Positions 32,985 to 43,120 of a stretch of 64,000 nucleotides of DNA are shown here, one piece after another (within the stretch, counting starts at the first letter, position 1; every line of letters starts with the position of its first letter). Location of the stretch: contig JACNJW010000039.1 of NCBI GenBank assembly GCA_014382365.1, positions 124,001-188,000 on the forward strand, written 5' to 3'. The stretch comes from SAR324 cluster bacterium. GTDB lineage: Bacteria; SAR324; NAC60-12. The translations under genes were made by a program, and so were the position numbers. The notes under the pieces are model-generated. The model searched no databases, was not told the origin of the DNA, and saw only the letters and a program-made list of their open reading frames with translations.

Positions 32985-34214
32985 GTGAACAATCACATCA
33001 TTGTTTCAAATGTCAGTGATGCGTCTTTTGCACTTGGGGTTGGCTATGCGCATTCTCAGGCAATCGATATCTCGGATTTAATTGCCCTGAAGACCTTTAT
33101 CAACAATGAATTTTGCCCAAGATTTCTACAAGATCATGTAACCGAAGAGACTTTGGGAAATGGTTTAAAAGGCAAATCAGTTTATATCGTTTCGACTCAT
33201 TCTGCATATTATTCGCGTAATGAGCTGGCAATGCGTAATTATTTAATTGCATCTGCAGCAAAGGAAAACGGTGCAGAATTTGTGGCATTGGTTGAACCGG
33301 ATTTGTTTTATTCTGCACAGGATCGTGGACCCAGGACTCTCGACCATCCACAAGTTACTGATTTTGCTTCAAGAGAAAAATTTGTGGGGCAACCCTGCTC
33401 TGCAGAAATGTATGCACAGTTACTGAAGACTTCCGGAGTTGATTCTGTGATGACCGTTCACAACCACAAACCGGATGTCATGCGGAATATCTATCAAAAA
33501 GTTAATCCTGACGGCAATTCTCGCAACATTCCTTCTTTTCTTAATTTAGATATCTCGCCACTAATTGCAAACTATATTCTTCGTTCAGGACTGGTTCGTT
33601 TATGGAATTATGGAGAACATGTTGGTTTTGTGGCACCGGACGATGGTGCAGTAGATTTTGTCAGCCGAGTGAGGGAATTTACGGGACTTCATAATTCGGT
33701 ATTGGTGACTTTCAGAAAAACCCGCCATGGTCAGCGTGACGTAACAGTTGATTTTAGTGAAGATGTTGAGAAGCTGAAAGGTCGTGATATTTTTATTCTG
33801 GATGATATGGTCCGTACTGGTGGCACGATTGCAGCAAACATCAATGCAATTGCTGAATCCAAACGTTGCCGACCGGCAAACATATTCTTTTACAGCACTC
33901 ATTCGACTATCTCACCTGAAGCCCGTGAGAACTTGAATTCTCCCTATTTAAATCAATTCATAACCAGCAACACAATTCCTGGTGTTCTGAACAGGGATAT
34001 TCAGGGGCGTTTACGGAAAAAAATTGTAGTTTTGAAAATTGAAAAATGGATTGCTAATGCCATCAGGCAGTGTTTAGAAGAAGCTCATCTTCCGGATGAT
34101 ATATACGGAAACAACTCTGTTACTCAGTCTGATGACTTTTACGAAGTTGATCTCTCAACAAAAAATCCCCTGCATAATAAGTCCCGCGTTCAACAGTACG
34201 AATTAACTATCTGA
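32985..34214 (+). CDS. Divergent long ribose-phosphate pyrophosphokinase-like protein
   Basis: 409 residues against ~315 for standard Prs. A PRPP-binding loop, DIFILDDMVRTGGTI, lies at ~267-281, and the preceding VLVTFRKTRHGQRDV region occupies the place of the Prs segment KRR/H. The N-terminal half also follows the two-domain Prs layout (STHSAYYSRNELAMR, ALVEPDLFYSAQDRGPR). The extra length sits in the middle and the C-terminal tail. The start is GTG, with AGGA upstream. It is followed after 2 bases by trkA. Making PRPP from ribose 5-phosphate and ATP is likely but not certain for this branch; another phosphoribosyl role is possible. Confidence 0.7.
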   Translation: MNNHIIVSNVSDASFALGVGYAHSQAIDISDLIALKTFINNEFCPRFLQDHVTEETLGNGLKGKSVYIVSTHSAYYSRNELAMRNYLIASAAKENGAEFVALVEPDLFYSAQDRGPRTLDHPQVTDFASREKFVGQPCSAEMYAQLLKTSGVDSVMTVHNHKPDVMRNIYQKVNPDGNSRNIPSFLNLDISPLIANYILRSGLVRLWNYGEHVGFVAPDDGAVDFVSRVREFTGLHNSVLVTFRKTRHGQRDVTVDFSEDVEKLKGRDIFILDDMVRTGGTIAANINAIAESKRCRPANIFFYSTHSTISPEARENLNSPYLNQFITSNTIPGVLNRDIQGRLRKKIVVLKIEKWIANAIRQCLEEAHLPDDIYGNNSVTQSDDFYEVDLSTKNPLHNKSRVQQYELTI

Positions 34215-34216
34215 AA

Positions 34217-35605
34217 ATGGCTAAAGACGAAAACACGCTCATCCTGGGAATCGGCGGAGTGGGAATGCATCTGGCTCAACGTCTGGTACACGAAGGTTAC
34301 AGGGTAACTGTGATTGAGTCAGATTCCGAATTACTGGAAGAAGCAGCAGAAACACTGGATGCCAGACTGATTTGTGGTAATGCAATGCAGCTATCCAGTT
34401 GGCGGGAAGCTCATGCTCAGGATATGGAGTTGATGATTGCAGCAACTAATTCTGATTCCACCAATATGCTGTCATCATTGATTGCAGACAGGTTCGGTAT
34501 TGAAAGAAAAATTATTCGTGCACGATCAATTGAATTAGTGGATGGGAGTATTCTTTCTCCGGAAGATCTGAAGATAGATTTGATGGTACATCCGGAAGAA
34601 TTAGTCTCTCAGGAGATCTTTCGTTTAGTTCAACGGGCATCGTGCAATGACCTTACTGCAGTAGGTGAAGGAAATATGCGTGTGCTTGCCATGAGAATTA
34701 ACGAGGACTCACCGCTGATTTTCAAAACCCCTAAAGAACTTTCAGCAATGCATACTGAATATCATTTTAGGGTTGTGGCAATTGCCCGTGGTATTTCAAC
34801 TATAATCCCACAGGCAGATGAAGTAATACGAGCATTTGATCAGGTTTTTATCATGGCACGCACGGAAGATATCCTGCCTTTGATGGACATGATGAAAATA
34901 GAACATAAAACAATCGAAAGCTTGATGATTCTTGGTGGTGGGTTAGTGGGGCGCAGAGTAGCACAACTGCTGGAAAAAGAAGTTGAAATAAAGCTCATTG
35001 AAAAGGATCAGGAACGCGCAGAAGAACTTGCCTCTGATTTGAAAAATACTGAGGTAATTCATGGTGATGGTACTGATGCAAATGTACTTGTGATGTCGGG
35101 GCTGGATTCAGCAGAATCTTTTATAGCAACAACTGGAGATAATGAAACGAATATAGTCAGTTGTCTGTTAGCTAAGCATCTTATGAATCGCAAAAATCGT
35201 GATCAGCAGGGAGTAGACGGTAAGACGATTGCCCTAGTTAACAAGGAAGATTATCTGGTTTTAGCATCGACGATTGGTTTAGACATTGCCCTGAATGCAA
35301 AAATTTCAGCTGCTAATGAAATTCTGAAATTCGTCCGTCGGAACGAACTGTTGTCTGTGGCACACCTTCATGGCGTGGATGCGGAGGTCGTTGAGCTTAT
35401 TGCTGCACCCGGCTCGGATATTGCACGTAAGCCTTTGAAAAAATTGGCGAGTTATTTTCGTCAGCATAATATTTTGATCGGAGGCGTTGAACAAGACGGA
35501 GTTTGGACTGTTGCAGTAGGATCAACTGAAATTAAACCTCATAACAGAGTAGTTGCTGTTTGTTCCTCACAACACCTGAATAAGGTAAGGCAGTTATTTT
35601 CTTGA
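34217..35605 (+). CDS. trkA: Trk potassium uptake regulator TrkA (two RCK units)
   Basis: 462 residues with two tandem TrkA-N/TrkA-C units. The first Rossmann fold starts TLILGIGGVGMHLAQRLVHE (G-x-G-x2-G) with the acidic partner VIESDSE. The second is MILGGGLVGRRVAQLLE with LIEKDQE, both suited to NAD(H). TrkA is the cytosolic nucleotide-binding gate of the TrkH/TrkG K+ channel. No trkH is next to it. The gene begins 2 bases after the PRPP synthetase-like gene, so expression is coupled. Confidence 0.93.
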   Translation: MAKDENTLILGIGGVGMHLAQRLVHEGYRVTVIESDSELLEEAAETLDARLICGNAMQLSSWREAHAQDMELMIAATNSDSTNMLSSLIADRFGIERKIIRARSIELVDGSILSPEDLKIDLMVHPEELVSQEIFRLVQRASCNDLTAVGEGNMRVLAMRINEDSPLIFKTPKELSAMHTEYHFRVVAIARGISTIIPQADEVIRAFDQVFIMARTEDILPLMDMMKIEHKTIESLMILGGGLVGRRVAQLLEKEVEIKLIEKDQERAEELASDLKNTEVIHGDGTDANVLVMSGLDSAESFIATTGDNETNIVSCLLAKHLMNRKNRDQQGVDGKTIALVNKEDYLVLASTIGLDIALNAKISAANEILKFVRRNELLSVAHLHGVDAEVVELIAAPGSDIARKPLKKLASYFRQHNILIGGVEQDGVWTVAVGSTEIKPHNRVVAVCSSQHLNKVRQLFS

Positions 35606-35694
35606 AATAATTAACTATTTTCCCCGTCAAATTTATTTTTATTTTTTTGCAATTAAACCTACCATTATTAAATGAATGGGTATATACTGTTTCA

Positions 35695-36027
35695 ATGAAA
35701 TTTCTGTTAAGAGGTTTTACAGGTCTATTACTCCTCTTTGCAGGAGGGTGTAGTCAGGAACGAACATATCTATATCCCATGGATGGACGTCTTGAACTTC
35801 AAAGAATCTGCAGGGCTGTAAGTGCCAGAAACACAAATCGATTTATGGTTTTGTTGGGAAAAATTTACCCCTTAAATAATGATGGACGAACCGCTCCGCT
35901 TGAAGAAATAAGTACCAGCTTGGAAGATGCAGGATATTTTTGTGGACCATATCGTCTAAGAAATGCTCCTTGCTCAGTTGGAAAAAACAGAAGGATTGAT
36001 CAGTCAGCGTGTTCTTATTTGAGATAA
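35695..36027 (+). CDS. Small lipoprotein of unknown function
   Basis: 110 residues. The N-terminus MKFLLRGFTGLLLLFAGGCS is a clear type II signal with lipobox FAGGC and lipidation Cys at 19. The mature part (~92 residues) has four Cys and no recognised domain. The ORF is open upstream to a TTG at 35647, but the ATG at 35695 places the signal peptide at the start. It lies between trkA and ftsA on the same strand. Confidence 0.6.
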   Translation: MKFLLRGFTGLLLLFAGGCSQERTYLYPMDGRLELQRICRAVSARNTNRFMVLLGKIYPLNNDGRTAPLEEISTSLEDAGYFCGPYRLRNAPCSVGKNRRIDQSACSYLR

Positions 36028-36235
36028 GTAATTGAAATAATAAGATTAATATAGTATATAATGTGTGTTGTTCAGCTGATGTTTCCAAACGAAATAGCAG
36101 ATAATATTTTTTTAATGATTTGAATTTTAGTTTGACTGGAATGCAAATATAACATGGACAGTAAATTGCACCCAAGCAAGAGTTCATTTTTTATCAACAG
36201 CAATTGATTGTAATTTATTAGGACGAGGAGCATGG

Positions 36236-37477
36236 ATGCCGTCGAAGAGTAAAAGCAATAATTTAATCGTAGGTCTGGACATAGGTACTACGAAAATATG
36301 TGCAATTGCAGTTGAAGGTGATGATAGTGAGGAACTGAATGTTGTTGGGGTCGGCACGGCGAAATCAGAAGGCTTACGCAAAGGCGTAGTAGTCAATATA
36401 GAAAAGACGGTCAAGGCCATTAAAAAGGCTGTCGAGGAGTGTGAGTTAATGTGTGGAACTCAGATTCGCTCAGTTTACGCCGGAATTGCAGGGCACCATA
36501 TCAGGGGGCAAAACAGTCGGGGAATGGTAACAGTTTACCATAATCGAATTGTAACTGAAGAAGACATTCGCCGTGTAATTGACGCAGCCCAGGTTTTGAT
36601 TCCAAATGACAGGGAAGTTTTGCATATACTTCCTCAGGAGTTTATTGTTGATGATCAGGATGGAGTACAAAACCCGCTCGGAATGGCAGCAGCCCGTCTT
36701 GAAGTGAATGTTCACATTGTGACCGGTTCGGTAACCTCAGCTCAAAATATTATTAAGTGTTGTAACCAGTCCGGACTTGATGTCGAGGATATCGTTCTGG
36801 AACCATTATCTTCAAGCCAGGCTGTCCTCAGTCCTGATGAACAAGAAGTCGGCGTAGTGTTGGTAGATATTGGTGGAGGGACGACAGATGTTACGATTTA
36901 TTCTGAAGGCAGCATTGTTCACACTGCGGTATTAGCCTTGGGCGGCAATCATTTAACACATGATATTGCTATCGGTTTAGGGGCGCCATTACATGAGGCA
37001 GAGGACATTAAACACAAGTACGGTGTGGCGATGTCCAGCATGGTGGAAGAAGGAGAGATGATAGATGTACCAAGTGTGGGTGGCAGGAATAATCGCACTA
37101 TGCAAAAAAGGGTTCTGGCAAGTATTATTGAAGATCGTTTTAGAGAAATATTTGAACTGATTGCCCATGAAATCGAAAAAACACACTTTCATACATTGAT
37201 GGCTTCAGGAGTAGTTATTACCGGAGGAACTTGTATCATGCCAGGTGCAGACAGATTGGCTTCTCAAGTATTAAATTTGCCGGTTCGAGTGGGATATCCT
37301 GAAAACATTTCCGGTTTACGTGAAATGATTTACTCACCAAAATATGCAACCAGTGTAGGTCTGGTTCGTTATGGAATCACAAGTAATCAAGGTAAATTAA
37401 ATTTCGTGGGTGATGACACAAATATGTTTCATAAAGTTTCCAGACGTATGAAAGATTGGATGCAAGATTTCTTTTAA
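36236..37477 (+). CDS. ftsA: Cell division protein FtsA
   Basis: 413 residues, actin-like ATPase. NLIVGLDIGTTKICAIAVEG is phosphate 1. The SHS2/1C domain segment is GIAGHHIRGQNSRGMVTV, and VVLVDIGGGTTDVTIYSEG is phosphate 2. GGNHLTHDIAIGLGAPLHEAE and GVVITGGTCIMPG complete the fold. The C-terminal SRRMKDWMQDFF is the amphipathic membrane-targeting helix. FtsA ties FtsZ filaments to the inner membrane. GAGGAG precedes the ATG. It is 52 bases upstream of ftsZ, but ftsQ and the mur genes that usually precede it are absent. Confidence 0.96.
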   Translation: MPSKSKSNNLIVGLDIGTTKICAIAVEGDDSEELNVVGVGTAKSEGLRKGVVVNIEKTVKAIKKAVEECELMCGTQIRSVYAGIAGHHIRGQNSRGMVTVYHNRIVTEEDIRRVIDAAQVLIPNDREVLHILPQEFIVDDQDGVQNPLGMAAARLEVNVHIVTGSVTSAQNIIKCCNQSGLDVEDIVLEPLSSSQAVLSPDEQEVGVVLVDIGGGTTDVTIYSEGSIVHTAVLALGGNHLTHDIAIGLGAPLHEAEDIKHKYGVAMSSMVEEGEMIDVPSVGGRNNRTMQKRVLASIIEDRFREIFELIAHEIEKTHFHTLMASGVVITGGTCIMPGADRLASQVLNLPVRVGYPENISGLREMIYSPKYATSVGLVRYGITSNQGKLNFVGDDTNMFHKVSRRMKDWMQDFF

Positions 37478-37529
37478 CAAAAAAACTTCAAAATTAAACC
37501 TGATATATTAAACACAAAACGGGGAATAT

Positions 37530-39275
37530 ATGCTAAATTTTTCTGATATCCAACCTATTAGGGACGATACTCCAGTTATTAAAGTTGTCGGGGTAGGCGG
37601 GGGCGGAGGTAATGCAGTCAACCGTATGATACAATCTGGCGTTCAAGGGGTGGATTTCATAGCAGCAAATACAGATTTGCAGGATTTGCGTAAATCACTT
37701 GCACCTCAAAAATTACAGGTTGGCAGTCAATGTTCTCGAGGACTGGGTGCAGGTGCCAAACCTGAAATCGGCCGCAATGCAGCTCTGGAAAGTATCGATC
37801 AAATCAGAGATTCCCTTCAAGGTGCTGATATGGTGTTTCTGGCAGCCGGAATGGGTGGTGGCACTGGTACAGGCGGAGCCCCGATTGTAGCTCAGGTAGC
37901 AAGAGATTTAAAAGCACTGACAGTTGGTGTAGTAACCTTACCTTTCAACTTTGAAGCAAAAAAACGGCGCAAAGTTGCAGAAGGTGGTGTGAAAGAGTTA
38001 AGACAGAACGTTGACACACTAATTGTAGTTCCAAACGAAAATTTATTTAGTATTATCAACAGAAGGACTCCAATGACTGAAGCCTTCGGATATGCTGATG
38101 ATGTGCTGCGTCAAGGAGTACAAGGTATCTCTGATTTGATAACGAGGGACGGTCTGGTTAATTTGGATTTTGCAGACGTTCGGACTGTGATGGCAAATAA
38201 AGGTAAGGCAGTTATGGGCACAGGAATGGCCTCAGGAGAAAATAGAGCAAGACATGCAGCAGAGCAGGCATTGCACAGTCCCTTATTAAACGACAATAGA
38301 ATTGATGGGGCAAGAGGTATATTGATAAATGTAGTTGGTGGAATTTCTATGGGTATGCAGGAAGTAGATGAAGCATCAACTTTTATCAAGGAACATGGTC
38401 ACAAAGATGCAGAAATTATCTGGGGAGCTGCAATAAACCCAGATTTTGATGATCAAATGATGATAACAGTTATTGCAACAGGTTTTGATGAACAAGATGA
38501 AGCTGCAGAAAAAATATCTGTTCCAATTAATACAATGCCCTTTGATTTGCTGGCACAGGCAAAGAACGAGTCAAAATCAGATCTGGCATTTGAAGAAGCA
38601 GGTTCAAAAGTTGAACTTGAAACAGGTACTCCTGATTTTGCATATAATGACAGCAAAGAAGATTATTCTGCAGAAACAGCTACATATGTTGAAACTGATG
38701 AGTCTTTTGAAACAGTAGATAATTCAGATTCAGTTGAGGCATTGAAAATTCAGGAAAGATCACTTGATGATCAGGAAAAAAATTCCAGTGACCAAACTAT
38801 TTTGTCTTCAACAGAAACTGATACTGAAGAAATTATATTCGAAAACGAGGCTGTTTCTGCTGAAAATGCAAATGATATTGCGACTGAGGAAGTTGAAAAA
38901 GAGTTAGAAACAGCTGAGTTTGTTTCTACAGATGCAACACAGGCTGAAATCAAAAATGATCAAGTGGACGAGCCTGGTGCATTTGATGATTTGCCTGATA
39001 TTTCTTCAACAGAATTGATTGATGCTGCAACATACTCTATTCATGGAACAGGTTCTGAAACTGCAAAAGTTAATGGAAATAAAGCAGCAAGTTCAGATTC
39101 ACTTACCTACAAAGATATTCTTTCGGAAAAGAAAAATACTGATGAAACCAGTATTGTTGAAACAAGTCCTCTGATTCCGGACTGGGCCAATCAGACTGAA
39201 AATCCAGCATTTTTTCAGAATCTTGATATTCCTACATTTCTTAGAAGACGAGGATCAAATAGACCTCGCCAATAA
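37530..39275 (+). CDS. ftsZ: Cell division GTPase FtsZ with a long acidic linker
   Basis: 581 residues, against ~380-400 for most FtsZ. The tubulin-like core covers ~1-325 with [16 protein letters not shown], the signature [10 protein letters not shown] at 109-118 and the T7 region NPDFDDQM. Then an unusually long, Glu/Asp/Ser/Thr-rich linker (~330-560) leads to the conserved C-terminal peptide [10 protein letters not shown], which binds FtsA and other partners. GGGG precedes the ATG. It polymerises into the Z ring. The next 230 bases are non-coding. Confidence 0.97.
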   Translation: MLNFSDIQPIRDDTPVIKVVGVGGGGGNAVNRMIQSGVQGVDFIAANTDLQDLRKSLAPQKLQVGSQCSRGLGAGAKPEIGRNAALESIDQIRDSLQGADMVFLAAGMGGGTGTGGAPIVAQVARDLKALTVGVVTLPFNFEAKKRRKVAEGGVKELRQNVDTLIVVPNENLFSIINRRTPMTEAFGYADDVLRQGVQGISDLITRDGLVNLDFADVRTVMANKGKAVMGTGMASGENRARHAAEQALHSPLLNDNRIDGARGILINVVGGISMGMQEVDEASTFIKEHGHKDAEIIWGAAINPDFDDQMMITVIATGFDEQDEAAEKISVPINTMPFDLLAQAKNESKSDLAFEEAGSKVELETGTPDFAYNDSKEDYSAETATYVETDESFETVDNSDSVEALKIQERSLDDQEKNSSDQTILSSTETDTEEIIFENEAVSAENANDIATEEVEKELETAEFVSTDATQAEIKNDQVDEPGAFDDLPDISSTELIDAATYSIHGTGSETAKVNGNKAASSDSLTYKDILSEKKNTDETSIVETSPLIPDWANQTENPAFFQNLDIPTFLRRRGSNRPRQ

Positions 39276-39505
39276 ATTAACTTGTGGTTCTGTATCTTTC
39301 TCACTATCCTTACATTTCGTAGAAGGAAAGCTGAGTGGTAATATAGTTTGTTTCTGAAAGATTAGAATTTACAAGTTCCAGCCAGAAAGTCATTACCAGT
39401 CTGCTTCTGACATTTTTCCTGAGTATTTTTGCTGAAGAGAATTGTAATTCCTGCATTATGAATTATTTTCTCTGTTGATATCAGCACAGAATAGTACGTC
39501 TAATT

Positions 39506-40381
39506 ATGAAATCAATGCGCATACTTCACAGCTCTTTATTAGGACTAATTGGGGGTCTATGTAGTTGGGGCTTTTTGCAGATCGGATTTCATGTTTTTGA
39601 AACTTTTTCCATCACAGTTTTGTCAGAATTTAATATAGGACAGCTGAATAAATTTATTTATGAAGGGACTTTAGTAGGTCTTGGGCTGGGTATGATTCTG
39701 CAGGCAAGGGTTTCTCTTTGGTACCACCATGATGTGGTGCGTATAATGTCCAAAATGTTTGTGGGTGCGCTAACCGGATCGATCACGGGCCTGTTATGCT
39801 TTGTCTTCGGCCATTTATTACAGGAATGGCAGGTAATGCCGGCTATAAGTCGCTTGATAAGTTGGACACTTTTAGGATTATTTATTGTAGGAAGCACCGA
39901 GTTGTTTCGCTCCAGTTCTGGGATTTTACGGCCACAAATAATAAGTGGAGGAATTGGGGGCGCAATCGGCGGTGCAATTTTTGAATTATTGTCGCTGTTT
40001 CAGATGACTGGACCAGACAATCTATTTGGATTGCTTCTTGTCGGTTTCAGTATCTCTTTGTTTATTGGACTTAATGAAAAACGTCTTACTTCTTTTGCTT
40101 TGCGGGTTTTAACTGGGAGGCAGGAAGGACAATTGTTTTTTCTTGATCAAAATAGATTCACTTTAGGCTACGGTTCACAAAACGACTTCATTTTAAAAGG
40201 TTACGAAGAAGTTTGTGAACTCCATGCACGCATTTTCAAAAAAGATCATCAAGTAATTATTGAAAATGAAGATGTCGGAGGTAAAGTTCTGGTGAATTAT
40301 CGTATTGTAGATCAACAATCCATCAAAAAAGGAGATGTCATCAAAATTGGTACAGCGCTATTGCAGTACTATGAAATCTGA
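39506..40381 (+). CDS. Membrane protein with C-terminal FHA-like domain
   Basis: 291 residues. Six or so hydrophobic helices lie between ~8 and 195 (for example LLGLIGGLCSWGFLQIGF and GGIGGAIGGAIFELLSLF). They are followed by a cytosolic FHA-like beta domain at ~210-291: FFLDQNRFTLGYGSQNDFIL, ELHARIFKKDHQVIIENE and IKKGDVIKIG. FHA domains bind phosphothreonine. The usual core Arg/Ser residues appear altered, so phosphopeptide binding is uncertain. The stop overlaps the start of the next FHA gene (TGATG), so the two are a coupled pair. No Ser/Thr kinase is nearby. Confidence 0.65.
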   Translation: MKSMRILHSSLLGLIGGLCSWGFLQIGFHVFETFSITVLSEFNIGQLNKFIYEGTLVGLGLGMILQARVSLWYHHDVVRIMSKMFVGALTGSITGLLCFVFGHLLQEWQVMPAISRLISWTLLGLFIVGSTELFRSSSGILRPQIISGGIGGAIGGAIFELLSLFQMTGPDNLFGLLLVGFSISLFIGLNEKRLTSFALRVLTGRQEGQLFFLDQNRFTLGYGSQNDFILKGYEEVCELHARIFKKDHQVIIENEDVGGKVLVNYRIVDQQSIKKGDVIKIGTALLQYYEI

Positions 40382-41403
40382 TGATCTCACAAAAAAGTCG
40401 ATGTCTTCATCACTGCGCGTATAGTGCAGCTCTGTTTTTTATTGCTTTTCTTAACTCCACATTTTTGTTTGCAGTTGAATTAACTGCTGTACAAAGTGTG
40501 GATGGACAAAAAGAACAATCCTTTGCGTTTTGGTGGAAATTTCTTCCAGAAACATACTTCTTGAGGATTGTTGAAATCCCCTCATTAAATATTGTTGAAA
40601 CACTACTGCTTTTTACAGGAGTGCTGTTAATGCTCTTTGTCTTGTGGTTACTGCAGAGACCAAGAGTAAAAAAAATGTCCGGTTGTGGTTTCAAACTTCT
40701 CAATCTTGGAGAGCAGGGTCTTTTTATACCATTGAAATCTGAGATTCATTCGCTGGATTTTCTTTCTCAAATTAAAACAAATAAGAAGTTTCGTTTGTCT
40801 ACAAATTTAAACAGGGTTACTTTGACGCCACACCAGAGTACATATCTGCTGGAAGATAAGAACTATAAAAATGCACTATTAATCAATCGAAGACGTACAC
40901 ACAGAACTATTCTTTGTGATAATGATGTTCTGGATATTGGTGAGATGATCCTGCTTTTTCGTAATCCTGGAATTCCTGCAGAAAAAACTACACGAACTGC
41001 AGGTGCAAAACCGCAATTTTCTATCTCAGGTGTAAAGCCCAGAGGTCCAGTACAAAAAATAACACCAGTCTTAATCATTGCAGGAACCAAGCAGGAGATA
41101 CCTCTGGTGCGTAATCTGAACTCAATAGGCAGTTCAAATTTTAACGATATTATTATTGCAAGTACTGAAATTGCTTCGCGTCATCTGAAAATTTATAAGG
41201 TTGGAGAAAGCTGGAAAATCCAGAATCTGGAAAATCAGCAGACTACCTCTGTGAATGGAAGGAGAATAGAGCAAAAATTTTTGCAAAATGGTGATGAAGT
41301 TTCATTTGGAGATATCTCATTCAAGTTTGTAACTAATAAATCCCAAAACAAGAAACCTCGCTCAATAAAAAAAGAAACTGTCGTAAAAACTATAAAGACT
41401 TAG
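40381..41403 (+). CDS. Membrane-anchored protein with two FHA-like domains
   Basis: 340 residues. A first hydrophobic segment (~14-31, perhaps a signal sequence) and a membrane helix (~74-94) precede a cytosolic part with a degenerate FHA-like region (~105-200). A better FHA domain lies at ~240-325: LVRNLNSIGSSNFNDIIIAS, EIASRHLKIYK, NGRRIEQKFLQNGDEVSFGD. SSNFNDI and SRHLKI keep the Ser, Asn, Ser-x-x-His elements of true FHA domains. It starts at the stop of the previous FHA gene by a one-base overlap. The pair may form one membrane complex placed next to the ftsAZ operon; function unknown. Confidence 0.65.
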   Translation: MISQKSRCLHHCAYSAALFFIAFLNSTFLFAVELTAVQSVDGQKEQSFAFWWKFLPETYFLRIVEIPSLNIVETLLLFTGVLLMLFVLWLLQRPRVKKMSGCGFKLLNLGEQGLFIPLKSEIHSLDFLSQIKTNKKFRLSTNLNRVTLTPHQSTYLLEDKNYKNALLINRRRTHRTILCDNDVLDIGEMILLFRNPGIPAEKTTRTAGAKPQFSISGVKPRGPVQKITPVLIIAGTKQEIPLVRNLNSIGSSNFNDIIIASTEIASRHLKIYKVGESWKIQNLENQQTTSVNGRRIEQKFLQNGDEVSFGDISFKFVTNKSQNKKPRSIKKETVVKTIKT

Positions 41404-41427
41404 TAAGTGCTTGAGTTGAACTAAGTC
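41397..41427. terminator. Possible bidirectional terminator hairpin
   Basis: GACTTAG (41397-41403) and CTAAGTC (41421-41427) form a seven-pair stem with a 17-base loop at the end of the second FHA gene, facing a convergent gene. No T-run follows directly, so the call is weak. Confidence 0.3.
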
Positions 41428-41464
41428 CAGCTGTCATGTTTTCTTAAAAACTAATATTTTGAGT

Positions 41465-43105
41465 TTAAAAAGCGCTTAATAGATAACGGAAAGACTGAAA
41501 ACTTCCAGCAAGCCCTCCAAGAAAGCCAACCTCGTCAGAAATGCGCAAATAAAAAGTCTCTTCTCCTTCCGGAATAATGTGTTTAAATGAAAACAGTTTC
41601 CGGTTTTTCAAAAGATAAGTTTTCTTTTGTTCCATTTTGTTATCGTAAATTGTAAGTTTTGGTCTCAGGTGGGTTACTCCTAGACGTTGCCATGTCAGGC
41701 TGATAACTTTATTCCTCTCCACTGAATCTGAGGTGCCGGAAGTATTTATTCTAAATAAAGTACTGTCTCCACGATGTCGAATGTAGTCATAAACGGCCCG
41801 TGCCAGTGGCAGGTTGTATGTTTGCTTGAAAGTACGTAAAGGTACCTGGAGTTCAGGACTCAAACTACTCTCTTCATTAAGAATGTTCTCAGACAATCCA
41901 GTTTCTTCGAGGGGAATTAAAAATGGTTCTAGATCTTCAATGTTGTTGTTCCACTGTATCTGTACAACTAAATATGAATCTTCCCAATTAACATCTAAAA
42001 TGCTGAATGGAGCATCTTGGGGCAGATTAAACTCTCGAAAGATATTACTTTGTTTGTCTGTAAAATAACCTTTGTAAGTAACATAAGTATTGGAAAGAGC
42101 ATCAAGGTTCAAATTTTTCCATCTGTGGTTATTTTGGAATAAAGTTTTAAATAATACCTGTTCTTCTTTTGGCCCAGGCAAGCCTTTAATTTTTACAATT
42201 ATTTCAGTTCCGCCTCTTTGAAACACGGCAAGTGCATCTTTGATGACTGGAGTCCATTTCAAAACTAAATCATCAAGAATTTCCGGTATGATAACTTCAG
42301 GATTCCAGACAGAAAAAGGCCTGACGGCAGTAGCAAAAGCAGGGCTGTCTGAAACCTCATTAAACTCAGTAATCTGAGGCCAGAACAACAAATCTGCCTT
42401 TAACATTCCTTGTTCCAATTGATCCCCCGGCAGAGATATTTTAAGTTTTAGTTCAAGTAAAGCTATAGAAGTTCCAGCTATGTTTAAGGATGTTTGAGGC
42501 GGCAGCATTGCCAATCGGGCCGGAAGTCCAGCTGATAGCGGTAATATTTTACCTTTGGTACTGATAACTTTGATGCGTAGCCGATATGGAGTAAAACGTT
42601 CTTGAAGTTGTTCTAAAACCGAACTTATAATACTGGTCTGTTGAAGTGCAGGATCTGCATTATAGATCAAGAATATTTCACGGATAGGAATTCGTTCTTT
42701 TTGGGCAGGCAAGCCAATATTTCGGAAAGTACTCAGTATACGGGAACGAAATATTTGTGTTTCTATTTTTATTGTAAACTCAGCAAGATCAACAGTATTT
42801 CCTTCGCTGATGACTCGGATTGACTCAATAAACAAATCCGGTTGCTCAAGAAAATATTTGTCTAAAACAGGTTTCAGAGTAATTGTGGTCTTGTTATCTA
42901 GTAAACGCGAAACAGCCTGCATGATTACCTGAGCTTTTGCATCTTTTAGTGCTTCAGCTTTTGCCTGCACAAGGTTTTCTCTCAGGATTTCAACTGTTGA
43001 CTCTGCCTGTTCTAAAAAGATGCTCTGACCTAAAACAGGTGTAGTGATTAGCAAGAAAAATATAAAAAATGTTAAAACAATCCGCATGATTAAATTGAAC
43101 AGCAT
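41465..43105 (-). CDS. Exported protein of unknown function
   Basis: 546 residues with a signal peptide (MRIVLTFFIFFLLITTPVLG; cleavage near VLG-QS, counting from the upstream Met at 43105 or an internal Met at 43087). The first mature domain has the helix LVQAKAEALKDAKAQVIMQA followed by a strand pattern ending in DLAEFTIKIETQIFRSRI, reminiscent of FlgT/LPP20-type alpha-beta envelope domains. I could not match the rest to a family. It starts 15 bases after the phosphohexomutase gene and ends a four-gene minus-strand run. Periplasmic location is likely; the role is unknown. Confidence 0.6.
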   Translation of the reverse strand: MLFNLIMRIVLTFFIFFLLITTPVLGQSIFLEQAESTVEILRENLVQAKAEALKDAKAQVIMQAVSRLLDNKTTITLKPVLDKYFLEQPDLFIESIRVISEGNTVDLAEFTIKIETQIFRSRILSTFRNIGLPAQKERIPIREIFLIYNADPALQQTSIISSVLEQLQERFTPYRLRIKVISTKGKILPLSAGLPARLAMLPPQTSLNIAGTSIALLELKLKISLPGDQLEQGMLKADLLFWPQITEFNEVSDSPAFATAVRPFSVWNPEVIIPEILDDLVLKWTPVIKDALAVFQRGGTEIIVKIKGLPGPKEEQVLFKTLFQNNHRWKNLNLDALSNTYVTYKGYFTDKQSNIFREFNLPQDAPFSILDVNWEDSYLVVQIQWNNNIEDLEPFLIPLEETGLSENILNEESSLSPELQVPLRTFKQTYNLPLARAVYDYIRHRGDSTLFRINTSGTSDSVERNKVISLTWQRLGVTHLRPKLTIYDNKMEQKKTYLLKNRKLFSFKHIIPEGEETFYLRISDEVGFLGGLAGSFQSFRYLLSAF

Positions 43106-43120
43106 TTCATAAACATTGAT

